From positions 1,736,001-1,800,000 of the forward strand of contig SRSI01000044.1 in the NCBI GenBank assembly GCA_005656395.1: DNA of 64,000 nt, in the 5' to 3' direction. The first letter of the stretch is position 1. Each line of letters begins with the position of its first letter. Shown one piece after another: positions 1-10,489 of this stretch. A program made the translations under genes and the position numbers. This DNA is from Strongyloides papillosus (taxonomy: Eukaryota; Nematoda; Chromadorea; Rhabditida; Strongyloididae). Below the pieces are notes generated by a model that saw nothing but the letters and a program-made list of their open reading frames with translations, did not search any database and was not told where the DNA came from.

Positions 1-384
1 CATCGAAAACTTAAAAAATAAAGATAGTGATATGGAAAACGTACAAAATTATGACTTTTGCTATAAACATACGGCACAACGGCAACAATGATACTAATAC
101 ACACGAAATAATAAAAAAAACGCTTTAAGAGGAAATAAAAATGTTGCGAAGTCATTGTGCATTTTAACTTTTTCTATCATACGTAAAAAAAAGTATTAAA
201 AACTGTTTAAACAGGAAAATTGAATGGTACATATTATATTTTATTGTATAAAAAAATCCTCCACGATACATAACCGAAAAGTAATACATTGTAACGTAAC
301 AAGAAAAAAAATAACATAATTATGTAGAAAATCGTTGAGCTATATGTAATTAAAATAGACTGCAATAAAATAAACTTTGGAATA

Positions 385-576
385 TTGATAATTTTCTCAA
401 TGAAAACAGCAGATGTTAACGTCCGTGAAAGGCGTTCACGAAATTACCAATATATATCAAATAAAAGTTTTATTTTATTTATATTCATTTCACTTATCAT
501 TGTATACTTGTTAATTAATTATAGTATTCTATATTTAAATCCAAATTATTTGTCAAAAAGAAAAGCATTTCTATAA
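385..576 (+). pseudogene. Short hydrophobic ORF, part of a diverged direct duplication
   Basis: A 63-codon reading frame with one strongly hydrophobic stretch in its middle, preceded by an Arg-rich segment. The surrounding sequence recurs about 890 bp downstream (about 1280-1480) as a clearly related but diverged copy: the motif around GATGTTAACG and the following AAATTACCAATATATA match GATATTAACG and AAATTACTAATATATA there. The second copy has stop codons. I do not recognise a protein family. It may be a leftover of a duplicated small membrane-protein exon or simply non-coding repeat. Low confidence as a gene; the duplication itself is visible. Confidence 0.25.
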
Positions 577-588
577 AAAATTTATACT

Positions 589-735
589 GAGGTATGAGAT
601 GGAGTTAGTAGTGGTAATAGAGTAGGTGGTGGTACAGAGACAGCATTCTGAACATAGTTGGTATTATCCGCAGTGGAAGCAGCAGAGGCTTTTCTTGGAG
701 GCTTTCTATCACTGCTCAATTTTCTTTTATCTAGT
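589..735 (-). pseudogene. Exon-like GC-rich fragment, unidentified
   Basis: On the minus strand this stretch reads open for about 48 codons to a TAA. It is rich in Lys, Arg, Ser, Ala and Pro, with a basic start (DKRKLSSDRKPPRK) and a Pro/Leu-rich end. Base composition is much higher in G+C than the surroundings, as expected for coding sequence in such an AT-rich genome. It is preceded on the minus strand by CAACTAG, a possible 3' splice site. Family unknown. It may be the last exon of a gene whose other exons are lost, or retroposed coding sequence. Confidence 0.3.
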
Positions 736-802
736 TGTCACAAACATTAGAATAAAATATTCGAATAATTGCCGGCAATATCTAAAATTTAAATGACCAA
801 AA

Positions 803-903
803 GTTGCCAAGTGGCTAGCTTATTCCATAAGACTTCTGAAATTTCAGCAGCAACAGTGGTTGTAATGGCCTGGTAGCCATTGCGGCTACACAGGTCTGGA
901 AAT
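803..903 (-). pseudogene. Second exon-like GC-rich fragment, unidentified
   Basis: The minus strand is open for about 35 codons ending in TAA at the left edge and reads roughly FPDLCSRNGYQAITTTVAAE onwards. It starts after TTTACTTTATAG, a good nematode 3' splice site. Composition is coding-like, as in the fragment at 589-735, so the two may be neighbouring exons of one lost gene, although the TAA here argues against a simple join. No family recognised. Confidence 0.25.
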
Positions 904-2328
904 CACTATAAAGTAAAAAAGTTAGTAAAAGCTCAGAAATAAAAAATGTAAAAAACTTTCATATCTGCTATAGCTGTTAAAAATAACGATTAAAAAAACC
1001 AAAGAATTTAATGATTATATGTCAAAAAAGTGATGATTAGGAATTTACTTAAGAAAGATCATAGCTAAAGGCATTTGTTGTATCAAATATTTCCATTGAA
1101 TGTCTTTTATTTTAATCTACTACCAAGAATGATAATTATATCAAAATTTAAATACAAAGATCGTCAAAAATTAAATGCATGAGTAAACTTATTTATGAAA
1201 AAACATGTTATTCTAATAATGATTCCATTAGAAATTAATTCACAATGCTTCATAGTAAATAATCTCTTAAAATCACTACGAAGAGGCTGAAAAAGAGGAT
1301 ATTAACGCCTATAGAAGCGTTTAAGAAATTACTAATATATACCATGAAGGTTTAAATATACATCTATATTTATTTTACTTAACATTGCCTAATTGTTCAT
1401 TAATAAAAGCTGTTTTTATTATTTAAATCTAGATTATTGTAAAAGAAGAAAGAACCTTCTTATAAATTTTTTACAGTTGGTTAACAATTTTTAAAATTAA
1501 ACGATATTAAGAAACAAAGTTGTTATACTAACCAATGAACAAATTACAAATAAACGAGAAAAATAAAATACTTTTTTTTCTGTTAAACATTTATATAAAT
1601 ACATAATTTGGTAGTTATTTCCGTTTTTATAATTTATTTCTGTGAATAATATTTTTTATTTCTTACTATTATTATCTTATCTATAATTGATAACAACGTT
1701 ACTAAGTTTAACTTAAATTATAATGAATTGTTCTCATATTTTAATGAATTTGAAGCTTAGTTTCTTAGAAAACACGGTTCTAAATTTCAAAGTAATTATA
1801 ATGTAATGTAAAAATTTCAAAGAATTTAATTACTGCAAGAACATGTTTAAAGTAGTATCTTTACTACGTATTTTTAATTGTAAATAAAAAAAATTTCTTA
1901 TTAACGTAATATTTTTTAAGAAGATAAATTAACTTTTTTATTTACACCATTAGATATAGAATAAACAGTACCTTATTTTTTGGCCACTAAGAGAAATATT
2001 AATGCGGTTACTCTTATTATATTACCACTGGTGAACTTTATTTCTTAAATTAAATAAAGAATTGAAGAATTAGAAGGCATTTATTTGGTATTAAACTCAA
2101 CAGTTCTAAAAAAGAAACAGAGATACTGCCATAAATTTATGAACTCAATCAGCTGATGATTTTTTGAAAGAATATGACTATATTATATTACAACTGAGAA
2201 ATAGTTCTTTAAACTGAACGTACAAACGTTAATTAATAAATGTATTACGACTAGAAAGCTATACCTAATCGTCCTCGATGAAGTGCATTATCCTTTTTAT
2301 TTAGTAATGAGTTAGAAAAGATTACATG
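904..2328. other. AT-rich stretch without recognised genes
   Basis: No long open frame or RNA gene is visible on either strand. The only structure is the diverged second copy (about 1280-1480) of the segment around 385-590. The rest is A/T-rich sequence with scattered homopolymer runs. Confidence 0.6.
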
Positions 2329-2439
2329 AATATTTTTAATTCATTTGAAAAATTTGATTGGACTCAAAATATAGTGGCATCAGCGACTGTAAATGAATCT
2401 ACTGCAAAAAGAATTGGAGAAATATTAGACCATTCCCCG
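2329..2439 (+). pseudogene. Exon-like fragment truncated by a DNA transposon remnant
   Basis: Beginning with an ATG, this strand reads open for about 36 codons (MNIFNSFEKFDWTQNIVASA onwards) with balanced amino-acid use. Coding character stops where the inverted terminal region of the DDE element at 2437-3165 begins, which suggests the transposon inserted into it. Other open snippets with similar composition lie downstream at 3369-3499 and 3775-3879. Product unknown. Confidence 0.25.
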
Positions 2440-3165
2440 GTCAATTTCAACATATTTCTAACCAAATTCAACATTTTATTATTCAATTCCAACAATGCTT
2501 AAATTTACTTTAATTTTAAATTTTTAAAAGGTAAAAAATGTATTTTTTATAACTGTAAATACTTTTTCTTGTAAATTTTACTTTAATGATGAAGAAAACA
2601 CAATAAGATTGAAAGAATTACAAGCATGTTTAATTTTGATTTCAAATTTCTTTCACCATATTCATACATGCTTAGACCTATCGAAAATGCATTTTCTAAA
2701 GTTAAAAGCTGCGTCAGATCAAGGTTAAGAAATAATGAAAATGGAGTTTTATCAGATATAATAATGTCTGAAACAAATAATATTACATCAACTGATTGTA
2801 ATGGGTACTTTAGATACATTTACAATAAATATTACAAATTGTGGTGTGGAACTTCCCTATTAGCATAAATTAAATTAAATTTCAAAAAGTTTTTTAAGAT
2901 TTTATATAATTTTACGTTAATATGTAATATTTTATTAAACATACCTTGTAACAAAAAGAAATTAAAATTGATTTTGAAAAAGATTATAATTGCACATCCA
3001 AAAAAATTGTAAATAGTTTTTAAAGTGATGAAATTGAATAAAAAAATGTTGAATTTGAATAAGGAAATTTTGAATTTGAATAAGAAAATGTTGAATTTCA
3101 ATAGAAAAATGTTGAAATTGAAAAGAAAAATGTTGAGTTTGGTTGGAAAAATGTTAAAATTGACC
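2437..3165 (+). mobile_element. Decayed DDE DNA transposon with 21-bp subterminal repeats
   Basis: The left end (2437-2500) reads CCGGTCAATTTCAACAT... and the right end (about 3100-3163) is its reverse complement, ending ...AAAATTGACCG, so the element has inverted ends. The right end is expanded into a tandem array of a roughly 21-bp unit (AATTTGAATAAGAAAATGTTG and variants) from about 3026. Between the ends lies a piece of transposase coding sequence (2614-2866). No clear target duplication was found. This appears to be an internally deleted, inactive copy. Confidence 0.5.
2614..2866 (+). pseudogene. Transposase C-terminal fragment (DDE superfamily, IS630/Tc1-like)
   Basis: The frame contains FLSPYSYMLRPIENAFSK, which resembles the PPYSPxLNPIE motif ending the catalytic core of IS630/Tc1-type DDE transposases; the Glu of PIEN would be the third catalytic acid. 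It is followed by ITSTDCNGYFRYI...KYY, like the tail of this class. The two upstream catalytic Asp residues and the N-terminal DNA-binding domain are absent from this frame, so the gene is dead. The fragment lies inside the inverted ends of the element at 2437-3165. Confidence 0.5.
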
Positions 3166-3175
3166 GAAAAATTGT
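3026..3175 (+). repeat. Tandem array of a ~21-bp unit, about 6-7 copies
   Basis: The unit is approximately AATTTGAATAAGAAAATGTTG, repeated with substitutions. It forms the right inverted end of the transposon at 2437-3165. Shorter versions of the same unit occur, inverted, in the left end near 2445-2500. Confidence 0.75.
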
Positions 3176-3368
3176 ATAAAACATCCTAATTTTACTACAA
3201 TAAAAGCTTGGGAATCCAGTACTCACCTGGAAAAATTTACATTTTGTAAAGTTGTTGTCTCAGCACAAAAATATGTATAGTAGCGGGGCAAAATATTTTA
3301 TAAAATATTATTTTAACCATATTTTAGTCAATCAAAAGTATCTTCTTATAAACTTAATGAATCAGCGA

Positions 3369-3499
3369 TGCTACATATAAAGAAATCAGTAAAGAAGGTA
3401 CCAGGAGTTAATGATCAAAAAGTTAAAAATTCTTTAGAATCTGAAGGTTTTAGAAATGTATTATCTACGCAAGCGATATGCACAATAATGAAAAAAATG
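3369..3499 (+). pseudogene. Exon-like open fragment, unidentified
   Basis: An ATG-started frame of 43 codons, Lys- and Ser-rich (contains KKSVKKVPGVNDQKVKNSLE), ending in TAA. The composition looks like protein-coding sequence rather than intergenic AT tract. It lies between two transposon remnants, and a similar 34-codon frame follows at 3775-3879. No family recognised; it could be the debris of one gene. Confidence 0.2.
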
Positions 3500-3774
3500 T
3501 AAATTTAATAAAATTATCTAACAATTATACTTTTTCTGGCAGCAATTCCTTACTTGAGTATTTTAACATACTATTAAAAATTATTTACAATGTTTAATAA
3601 ATTAAATATAAGGTCTCTTATTTAATTGTTCCCAATTAATTTCATTAAGTACACATTTTTTGTAATTTATTATATTCTTTTTCATATATATAAACATTCA
3701 ATTTCTTTTGGAAAAACGTCTACTCGCAGGTGAGTATGGGGTGAGTCAAAAGCTCAATCTATCAGTCAAATATA

Positions 3775-3879
3775 ATGGTTTTGAAGATTGATTCTAATGA
3801 TTTAATAAGTGAATCTTATGAAGTTTATGACGCAGGTAAATACGTAGAAGACACTGGTAAAACCTTTTTGGAAAGCTAA
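3775..3879 (+). pseudogene. Exon-like open fragment next to fold-back element
   Basis: ATG-started frame of 34 codons with acidic, coding-like composition (SNDLISESYEVYDAGKYVED). Its stop codon coincides with the first bases of the fold-back element at 3878, so the reading frame is probably cut by that insertion. Unknown product. Confidence 0.2.
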
Positions 3880-4379
3880 ATAAATAACAACATCAAAAAT
3901 CTAGGTTTTTGTTTTTTAAAAACTTTTATATCTCAATATATTATACGCGCACTTAAATGAACAAAATAAATTTTGCGAACTTTAAAGGATAAAAATAAAT
4001 TCTCATTTCTATAATATCACTCATTCGTATAAAAGTAGCATCGTCTAGTGACTTCGATAATTATCGTTTATTATTAAATCGAAGCTGTGCAATTTTCTTT
4101 TGATTTTTTAGTTATTCCTAATGGTAACGATTATGTGTTCCATTGTTGAAAAAGAAAATAGATTTTAATATATTTGTAACAATATTAAGAGTGTATAATT
4201 TTAATAAAATATAATAATTAAGACAATAATTTTATTCTTATTAACAGTAAATGGATATTGTGAAAACTTATTATGATATATAATTTCATGTATTACATAT
4301 TTTCATTTGCCAAAATCATTTATAAGTAGAATTTACATTTAATATTTTTGTTTCTGATTACATAGAATATATGATAGTA

Positions 4380-5276
4380 TTAGGTTGATGCATAAATAAT
4401 GGCTGCAAATTCTTACTACAAATTTCCATTGTAAAAAATTAAAATAAATAAATTCATATTAAAACAGTCTTCATATAGAAATGTAGGGGGACTTTCCCTG
4501 ACAATGTTTTGCATAATGCCTTAATTTTTAAAAAAGTTATGTCTGATCTTAAAAATGTTATCAAAAAGAGAATTACGGGTAATTTTCTTACATGAGTTCA
4601 AACTTAGACGTAATAGAATTGAAGCATATCGAGATAAAGTGAATGCATAGAGGGAAGAGTCAACTTCTGAACGCTATTTGCATCAGTGGTTTGAGAAATT
4701 CGAAGGGGTTAATTTTGATCTCAATAATGAAGAGGATAGAGGAGAACCCTTTGCTACTAATACTCAGAATTAATGGAAAATTGTCGAGCTAAATCTAAAT
4801 TAGTGACCAAGAAAGTTGAAATATATTGGCAGGAGCTTGAAAAATGAATGAAAACTAAAAAAAATTACCCGATTTTAAAGATAGGAATAACACAATATTA
4901 TAGAATGATAAGATGCCATTTTTCAAAACTAGTATTAAAAAAACTTAGTGAATTAAAATATGGGGCTCTATGTTACCCTCCATACTCCCCTGATCTCTTC
5001 CTTACAATTTTCGATTTGTTTGATCATTTGGATGTATTTTTTAAGGATAAATTATTTAAGAATCAGGAGTCGGCAGGAAGCGATTTTAGTGACTTTCATT
5101 AAATCCAAAAGTCCTGAATCTTAAAAAACAGGGATTCAAAAGCTGTTAGAAATGTTGAGAAAAATGTATAGATTCTAACGAATATATTTTTGATTAATTT
5201 ACTTAACATAAACTTGAAGAAATATTGTCTTAATTCATTTTTTCTCTCCGCCGCTATTATTTATGCACCAATCTAA
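4380..5276 (+). mobile_element. Degenerate mariner element with intact TIRs and TA duplication
   Basis: The ends are near-perfect inverted repeats: TTAGGTTGATGCATAAATAA at the left and the reverse complement of TTAGATTGGTGCATAAATAA at the right. Both are flanked by TA (4378-4379 and 5277-5278), the mariner target duplication. At about 900 bp it is shorter than the usual 1.3 kb, so the middle is partly deleted. Terminal motif and protein remnants resemble the cecropia/Hsmar1 branch of mariner, by memory of the family, not a search. Confidence 0.85.
4555..5190 (+). pseudogene. mariner transposase pseudogene
   Basis: The N-terminal part (from ATG 4555) reads MLSKRELRVIFLHEFKLRRN, then an in-frame stop and HQWFEKFEG, matching the helix-turn-helix region of mariner transposases. 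The C-terminal part (about 4848-5180) contains LKYGALCYPPYSPDL, the conserved PPYSPDL segment, but the final catalytic Asp region (DFHLF in relatives) reads DLFDHLDVF. It ends in a fragment resembling KSPEFYKKGIQKLLERW in other copies. At least three stops or frameshifts and the loss of the central catalytic region make it inactive. Confidence 0.8.
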
Positions 5277-5829
5277 TATATAATTACATAAAAGTTTTAT
5301 TAAATCAAAGTTGTATAATTTTTATTTTTTTAAAGATGCCAAATATGTGTTCTATTGTTGGAGAAGAAAATGGATTTTAATATATTTTTAACAACAATGA
5401 GAGTGACGTATTTTAATAAAATAGAGTAGTCAAATAATAATTTTATTAATATTAGCATTAAAAAGATATCGTACACGTTTCTTATGATATATAATTTCAT
5501 TTAATATTTAATTTCTATTGGCAAATTAATGGTTAAGTTGATTTTACATTTGCATTTTCATTTACATGGAATATTATATTGTATATATCTTTATGATTTT
5601 GTAATAGTCATCGATATAAATCTAAATCACTAAACGACGCTACTTTTATACAGATGAGTGATATTATAGGAATGAGAATTTATTTTCATCCTTTTTAGTA
5701 CGCGAAATTTATTTTCATCCTTTAAAGTTCGCAAAATTTATTTTGTTCATTTAAGTGCGCGTATAATATATTAAGATATAAAAGTTTTTAAAAAACAAAA
5801 ACCTAGGTTTTTGATGTGGTTATTTATTT

Positions 5830-6648
5830 TCATACTTTTTCGTTACAAATAAGTGTAGTAATCTAAAAAGTTTATAATTATCAATGTCAATAATAAAAGA
5901 TGCTAAATTAGTTCTTTTAAATTGCATCTTTTCAATTATTTTATTCAATAATTTCTAGATCTCCTATGTAAATTTTTATTTTTAAAAAAAATTTTTAACT
6001 TCTTATGTGTTAAAAAAAGTGAATTTATAAAAGAAAAAAACGCAGACCCATAACTCTAAAGCAAAAATAACGCCACGGAAACCTTTACTTTTGGATTCAT
6101 CTTAATTTTAATTTCCCCAAAAAAACATCTAAAAATTAACTTCGGAACATTCATTGTAAAGTCTGAAGCCTTATGAAATACTCCATTGGAGCTTGGATGC
6201 CGCGCAGCGCACGGTGAAACCACTATGCGTTAGTAAATATTTTATTAAACCTCGGTTTGGCACTTCTTATTTTAGTTGGTTTGATCAAGATCAAAATTTT
6301 ACACATACATACTAATTTGTGTAATATTTTTTGTTAAAATACGGTGCGTCCATTTACTAAGTAATTAGTGTGTGTGATATATTTTGTTAAAACGCGGCGC
6401 GTCCATTAATCCAAAATTTGCACCATTTTTGGCACTTTGGATTTATTTTTCTCCATGATGGAGCAAGATTTTTGGAATTTTTATTTTAGATTCCGATTTC
6501 TTGTAATGAAATTTATATACATGCAAATTTTCAAAATCAAATTCTGAAATCTAGGGGGTCAAAATATGCTTAACGTTGCATTTTCGGGAGTAACGTTAGC
6601 GAGTAGATATAAAAGTCTTTAAAAAATAATAAGCATGTATCCACAACT
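5830..6648. other. Non-coding stretch with a small direct duplication
   Basis: No gene is visible. A ~38-bp motif (GTGTAATATTTTTTGTTAAA followed by ...GGTGCGTCCATT) at about 6318-6356 recurs at about 6371-6408 with the variant GCGGCGCGTCCATTAA. A GC-rich spot (GCCGCGCAGCGCACGG) lies near 6199-6214. Confidence 0.5.
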
Positions 6649-6881
6649 TTAACCCTACAGTGCGCAATGTATCAAATTTGATACATTTGATTATAATGCT
6701 TACTTTGATTTTTTGGATTGAAAATAACACTTTTTTGATAATTTTAATTAAAAATAATGCCTTTATTGATCTTTTGCAGTGAAATTAATCTTTATTAAAG
6801 ATTACATTTTAAATATACTTGCATTTATTAATAAAATAATCAAATGTATAAAATTTGATACATTGAGCTCTGTAAAGTTAA
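6649..6881. mobile_element. piggyBac-type MITE with TTAA target sites
   Basis: The element is bounded by TTAA at 6649-6652 and 6878-6881. Left end: CCCTACAGTGCGCAATGTATC. The right end, reverse complemented, is CTTTACAGAGCTCAATGTATC. Both continue into a shared AAATTTGATACATTTGATTAT-like segment. TTAA duplication plus CCCT-type termini is characteristic of piggyBac-superfamily elements. The roughly 225-bp interior is non-coding, so it is a miniature element. Confidence 0.65.
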
Positions 6882-8269
6882 AAATGGCAACTTGAAAGAG
6901 TTGAATAAAGGAGGCTTTTGAAAATATCAATAATAATAAAGAAGTTCTTTAAAAATTATTGTTAAACTATGAAAAACGTTTTAAGAAATATTTGAAAAAT
7001 GATGGATATCATTTTAAGCAGCATTATTAGTATTTTTTAATAAATAAATAAACTTTACCCATATAATTGCTTATTTTTAAAAAGAAAATTTACATAACAA
7101 CCATAAATTTAAAAGAAAAACAAATAACATAAAAATCCATGTTTACAAAGCCATATTAAAAAATACCTTTAAAAACTAGATGAAAATTCAGAAAGTTATA
7201 AGCTTTTAGAAAGTTTCATAACTATTTGGTACATCTTGTATAAATATTACTACTATTCATAACACATGATATTATAATTCTTTGTACCTAGTTTATATTC
7301 AAAAAGTAGTTGATGGAATCTATTTGGTCTAGTTTGGTTATAGAAACGGCTTCATCCATGATAAAGTATTTTATTCTTGGGAATAACATACGGCTCATTT
7401 TAAAAATAATGACGTAGATGATCGTATCAAAGTCGAAAACATCGGCATCATAAAGATAATTTGAGATAACAGCTCAATTTGTAAATTTTATTAATGACAA
7501 AATTAAAGAAAAAGGCTTAAATATTTAATTAAAGACGCAACTGTTTCACAGACTAAAGTTTTGAATGTAACATAGATGGCAAATAGTTTACCTATTTTTA
7601 TTTCATTGGTGCTCCAGTTTTTAAAATTTCTTTTTGGTCTAAACGAATGATCTTTTTCTTCTGCACTAAATTGAGCACTATAAATCTTGTTTGTTTCAGC
7701 AGTTTCCTGAATAGGCACTTATTCGTATAGTTTTCTCATAGCATTTCAATTTTTTGTAATAATAGCTGATTTATGAGGTTGATAATTTTTGATTATATTG
7801 GATTTTCTTTTCATATTTTTAATAAAACACGTGACTCTGTTACTAAAAGTTTGATAGAATGAAAAACACATCGTCTCAAATTATTTGCTTTCGCTCTATA
7901 TCTGCATTAGTAAGTTATCTAAATTCCTATTAATGTTCAGAACTGCATTATTTCATTAAACTACTTAAAGAATTGTTATTTGCTGTAATTGATAGCAATA
8001 AAGAATATGTACAAAATATATGGAAAATCAAAAAACAAATATGCTCGTTTTATGAAAGGAGGAAAAAATTATTTTAATTATGAGCTTTAATTTTCTTGAG
8101 CTTCTTATAAAAAGAGTTTTTGTATTTGAAAAATTTAAGAGTCTATTTTTACTGATTTTTCAGAATTCAATTGTATTATTTAGGAAAAACAAACATTTAT
8201 CGATTTTCTAAAACCATGTCGTAAACTATAAAAATGTCTGAAAACATCTTCTGGGTAATTATTTTTATA
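6882..8269. other. AT-rich stretch, possible decayed transposon coding on minus strand
   Basis: Mostly non-coding. A 71-codon minus-strand frame (7718-7503) contains FKNWSTNEIKIGKLFAIYV, which faintly resembles the start of the piggyBac transposase domain (WS..EI...G). Further minus-strand open snippets (about 7300-7450) contain MSRMLFPRIKYF. These may be remnants of an autonomous relative of the neighbouring TTAA element, but the similarity is too weak to assign. Confidence 0.3.
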
Positions 8270-8313
8270 TAGACCAGCTTTAGACCCGCCTTCGGATGGT
8301 CAAAGCTGGCCTA
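8270..8313. other. GC-rich perfect-looking hairpin
   Basis: An unusually GC-rich inverted repeat in an AT-rich background: CCAGCTTT on the left pairs with AAAGCTGG on the right, extended by TAG/CTA outside and GAC/GTC inside, closing near a TTCG tetraloop-like centre. It could be a miniature transposon end pair, a structural RNA element or a chance palindrome. Nothing downstream identifies it. Confidence 0.4.
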
Positions 8314-8859
8314 CAAAGCATATTTTTTAATAAAGAATTTTTATACTAAATTATTAATCAATGTATCTGTATAAAAAAAATTGTTTTATTGAATTAAATA
8401 TCTATGAAGAAGTAGAATAACCGAAAAAACATTGTTATAATATATAAATATTTCTTATTGTGAGAATCATATTAAAACATCTGCATTTATAGATTTTTTT
8501 AGCTAAGTAAAAAATTTACTCAACTAAAAGAATCTTTTTATTCAAAAGTTAAATAAAAATGAATATTTGAATCAATTCAAGTAACTATTTTAATAGCTTT
8601 TCATTATAATTTTGAAATTGATATAATCGATTCAATGTCATTTATCTGTTAACAGCATATTTACCTGAATTTTACAAATATATAAATGAAAAAAAATCAA
8701 AAAATTAATACTAAAAATAACTTCTTTCGTTTTTAAGCTACAAACTCTGTTATAGTTTTCATATTTTATGCAAGATTTTGATATATGTGCGAAATTTAGT
8801 TTTATTTCATTTAAACAACTTTGCATAAAATTATAATATTATAAAATATTAATTTTTAC
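8314..8859. other. AT-rich stretch without recognised features
   Basis: No long frame with coding-like composition. The short frame on the minus strand near 8638-8826 has no recognisable motif and was not accepted as a gene. Confidence 0.5.
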
Positions 8860-10060
8860 TAAACAAATGCTCATCACTTTTTGATCCATTACTTTATTTA
8901 TTTTTTATTAATCTTTTAAGTATTTAGTTTTCTCCTTATTTCTAAATTGTATTTTTCAAGTGCGTCATAAACCATAAAATTTTATCAACTTTGAAAATAG
9001 TTATTTCTGGTAGAAGACTACAAAAAAATCTGTCGAAAAAGTGGTGTTTTTTAAACATGACTTAATCAATTGTGAACCAAATGTTTTAAGACACATTTTT
9101 TCCCCTAAGTTGGAAAAAAAATACATCTATTAAATGTTTAACCGTAGAACTTGATCAAGTTTAAAAAGGGTTATGTCTGGAACAAAATTTATTTTTGCAA
9201 ATAAAATAGAAAAAAGCAAGAAAAATGACAGTAAAATTGACATAAATCGTTTCGTAGATAAGCTATAAACTTCGCAATAGTCTCATGTTTTAAGTTAGAC
9301 CTTAATCTATATAAAAGAAATCATATCAGTCTAATTTTATTAAGTTTTAATAAGGTAATATCTATATAACTTTTTAATTTTTTACCAAAAAAATAGTCAT
9401 TACTTATTTACCCATAACTTGGCTAATTCTTTATCAATCTAAATTCTACTGTGTTTTCCCCTTATTCCTGACTTAAACCTTTTAAATAAGTTATAGATTA
9501 TAAAATTTCGTTAACTTTGAAAAGAGTTATTTTTAGAACAAAACTATGCAAAAAATTGTCCAAAAATGTGATATTTTTTAAACATAACGTAGCCATTTAT
9601 GAACCAAAAGTTTTAAGATCCATTTTCCGCACTAAGAACAAAACACATCAAATGACTATTTAACCATAAAAATTGATTAAGTTTATGAAAAGTTATGCTG
9701 AAGACGAAATTGATTTTTGTGGAAAAAATGGAAAAAAGGCAAAAAAAATGACATTCAAATTAACTTAACTTCTTTTGTTGTTAAGCTATAAACTTCGTTA
9801 GACTCTTTTTTTTTAAGTTAAACGTAGATCTATATAACAGATTCTATTCTACTTCATTTCATCAAGTTTTGACTAAGTTATAGATATTTAACATTTTAAT
9901 CATTTTTTTCAAAAGGTCATCACTCTTTGGATCATAATTTGAACAAAAATTTTTAAAACTTATCCAGCTCCTCTAGTTAGAAAAAAACACATTTTTTGGC
10001 TATTTATTCATAAAAATCGGTTGAATTTGAAGAGAGTTATGAGAGAGACAAATTTTTTTT
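8860..10060. repeat. Tandem satellite, unit about 520-530 bp, ~2.3 copies
   Basis: Units begin near 8866, 9396 and 9916 with (G/C)TCATCACTxxTTGG-like starts. Each carries the same ordered set of diverged motifs: AACTTTGAAAAxAGTTATTT, then TTTTTTAAACATxACxTAxxCA, then CCATTTTCCxC..TAAG, then GATTAAGTTTxxxAAAGTTATG, then TAAGCTATAAACTTCG. Copies are roughly 70-80% alike by eye. The third is truncated. The same family recurs at 15215-16060. There is no conserved open frame. Confidence 0.7.
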
Positions 10061-10489
10061 CCTTATTTCTTTTTGTGATAGATAATATTTTAATAAAGTA
10101 TATGGTATATAAATATGAAATTATATTAAGAAGAGTACATTATTTTTAACAATTGTTATATAATTTATCACTTAAGTATACTAATTGTAAAATAGTTATC
10201 ATACTAACTAAATATGTAAAAAATAATAAATGTATTTTTGTGAAATTTTGCATATTCAAAAAAGTAGTTTTACAAAACAGCGTTCATGAGAGAAGGATTT
10301 GATTTTTTGTCATAAATGTGTTGGTTTTTATATTTAAGTTAAAATAACAGTATCAAAACGTTATAACAACAGTACGAAAACAACAAACAAAATTAAATTT
10401 GGCATCAATATGTTAAATTATATTATTTATTAATTGTATTTATATTAATTGAAATTTATTAATTCTAATATTTCAATCTTCAGAAATCA

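Larger units (their letters stand above)
3878..5829. mobile_element. Fold-back (long TIR) element interrupted by a mariner
   Basis: The first ~190 bp (from AAATAAATAACAACATC at 3878) reappear as the reverse complement at about 5625-5829 (ending GATGTGGTTATTTATTT). The match includes shared blocks such as TATATTATACGCGCACTTAA and AATATCACTCAT. The inner parts contain a diverged direct duplication (about 4080-4335 and 5305-5535, sharing GATTTTAATATATTT and CTTATGATATATAATTTCAT). The element has no coding sequence of its own. A mariner element is inserted in its centre. No unambiguous target duplication was seen. Confidence 0.65.

Noticed and set aside
3207..3742. Inverted pair CCAGTACTCACCTGG / CAGGTGAGTATGG as ends of another element
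   Set aside because: Only about 11 bp match and no target duplication or shared interior; may be chance.
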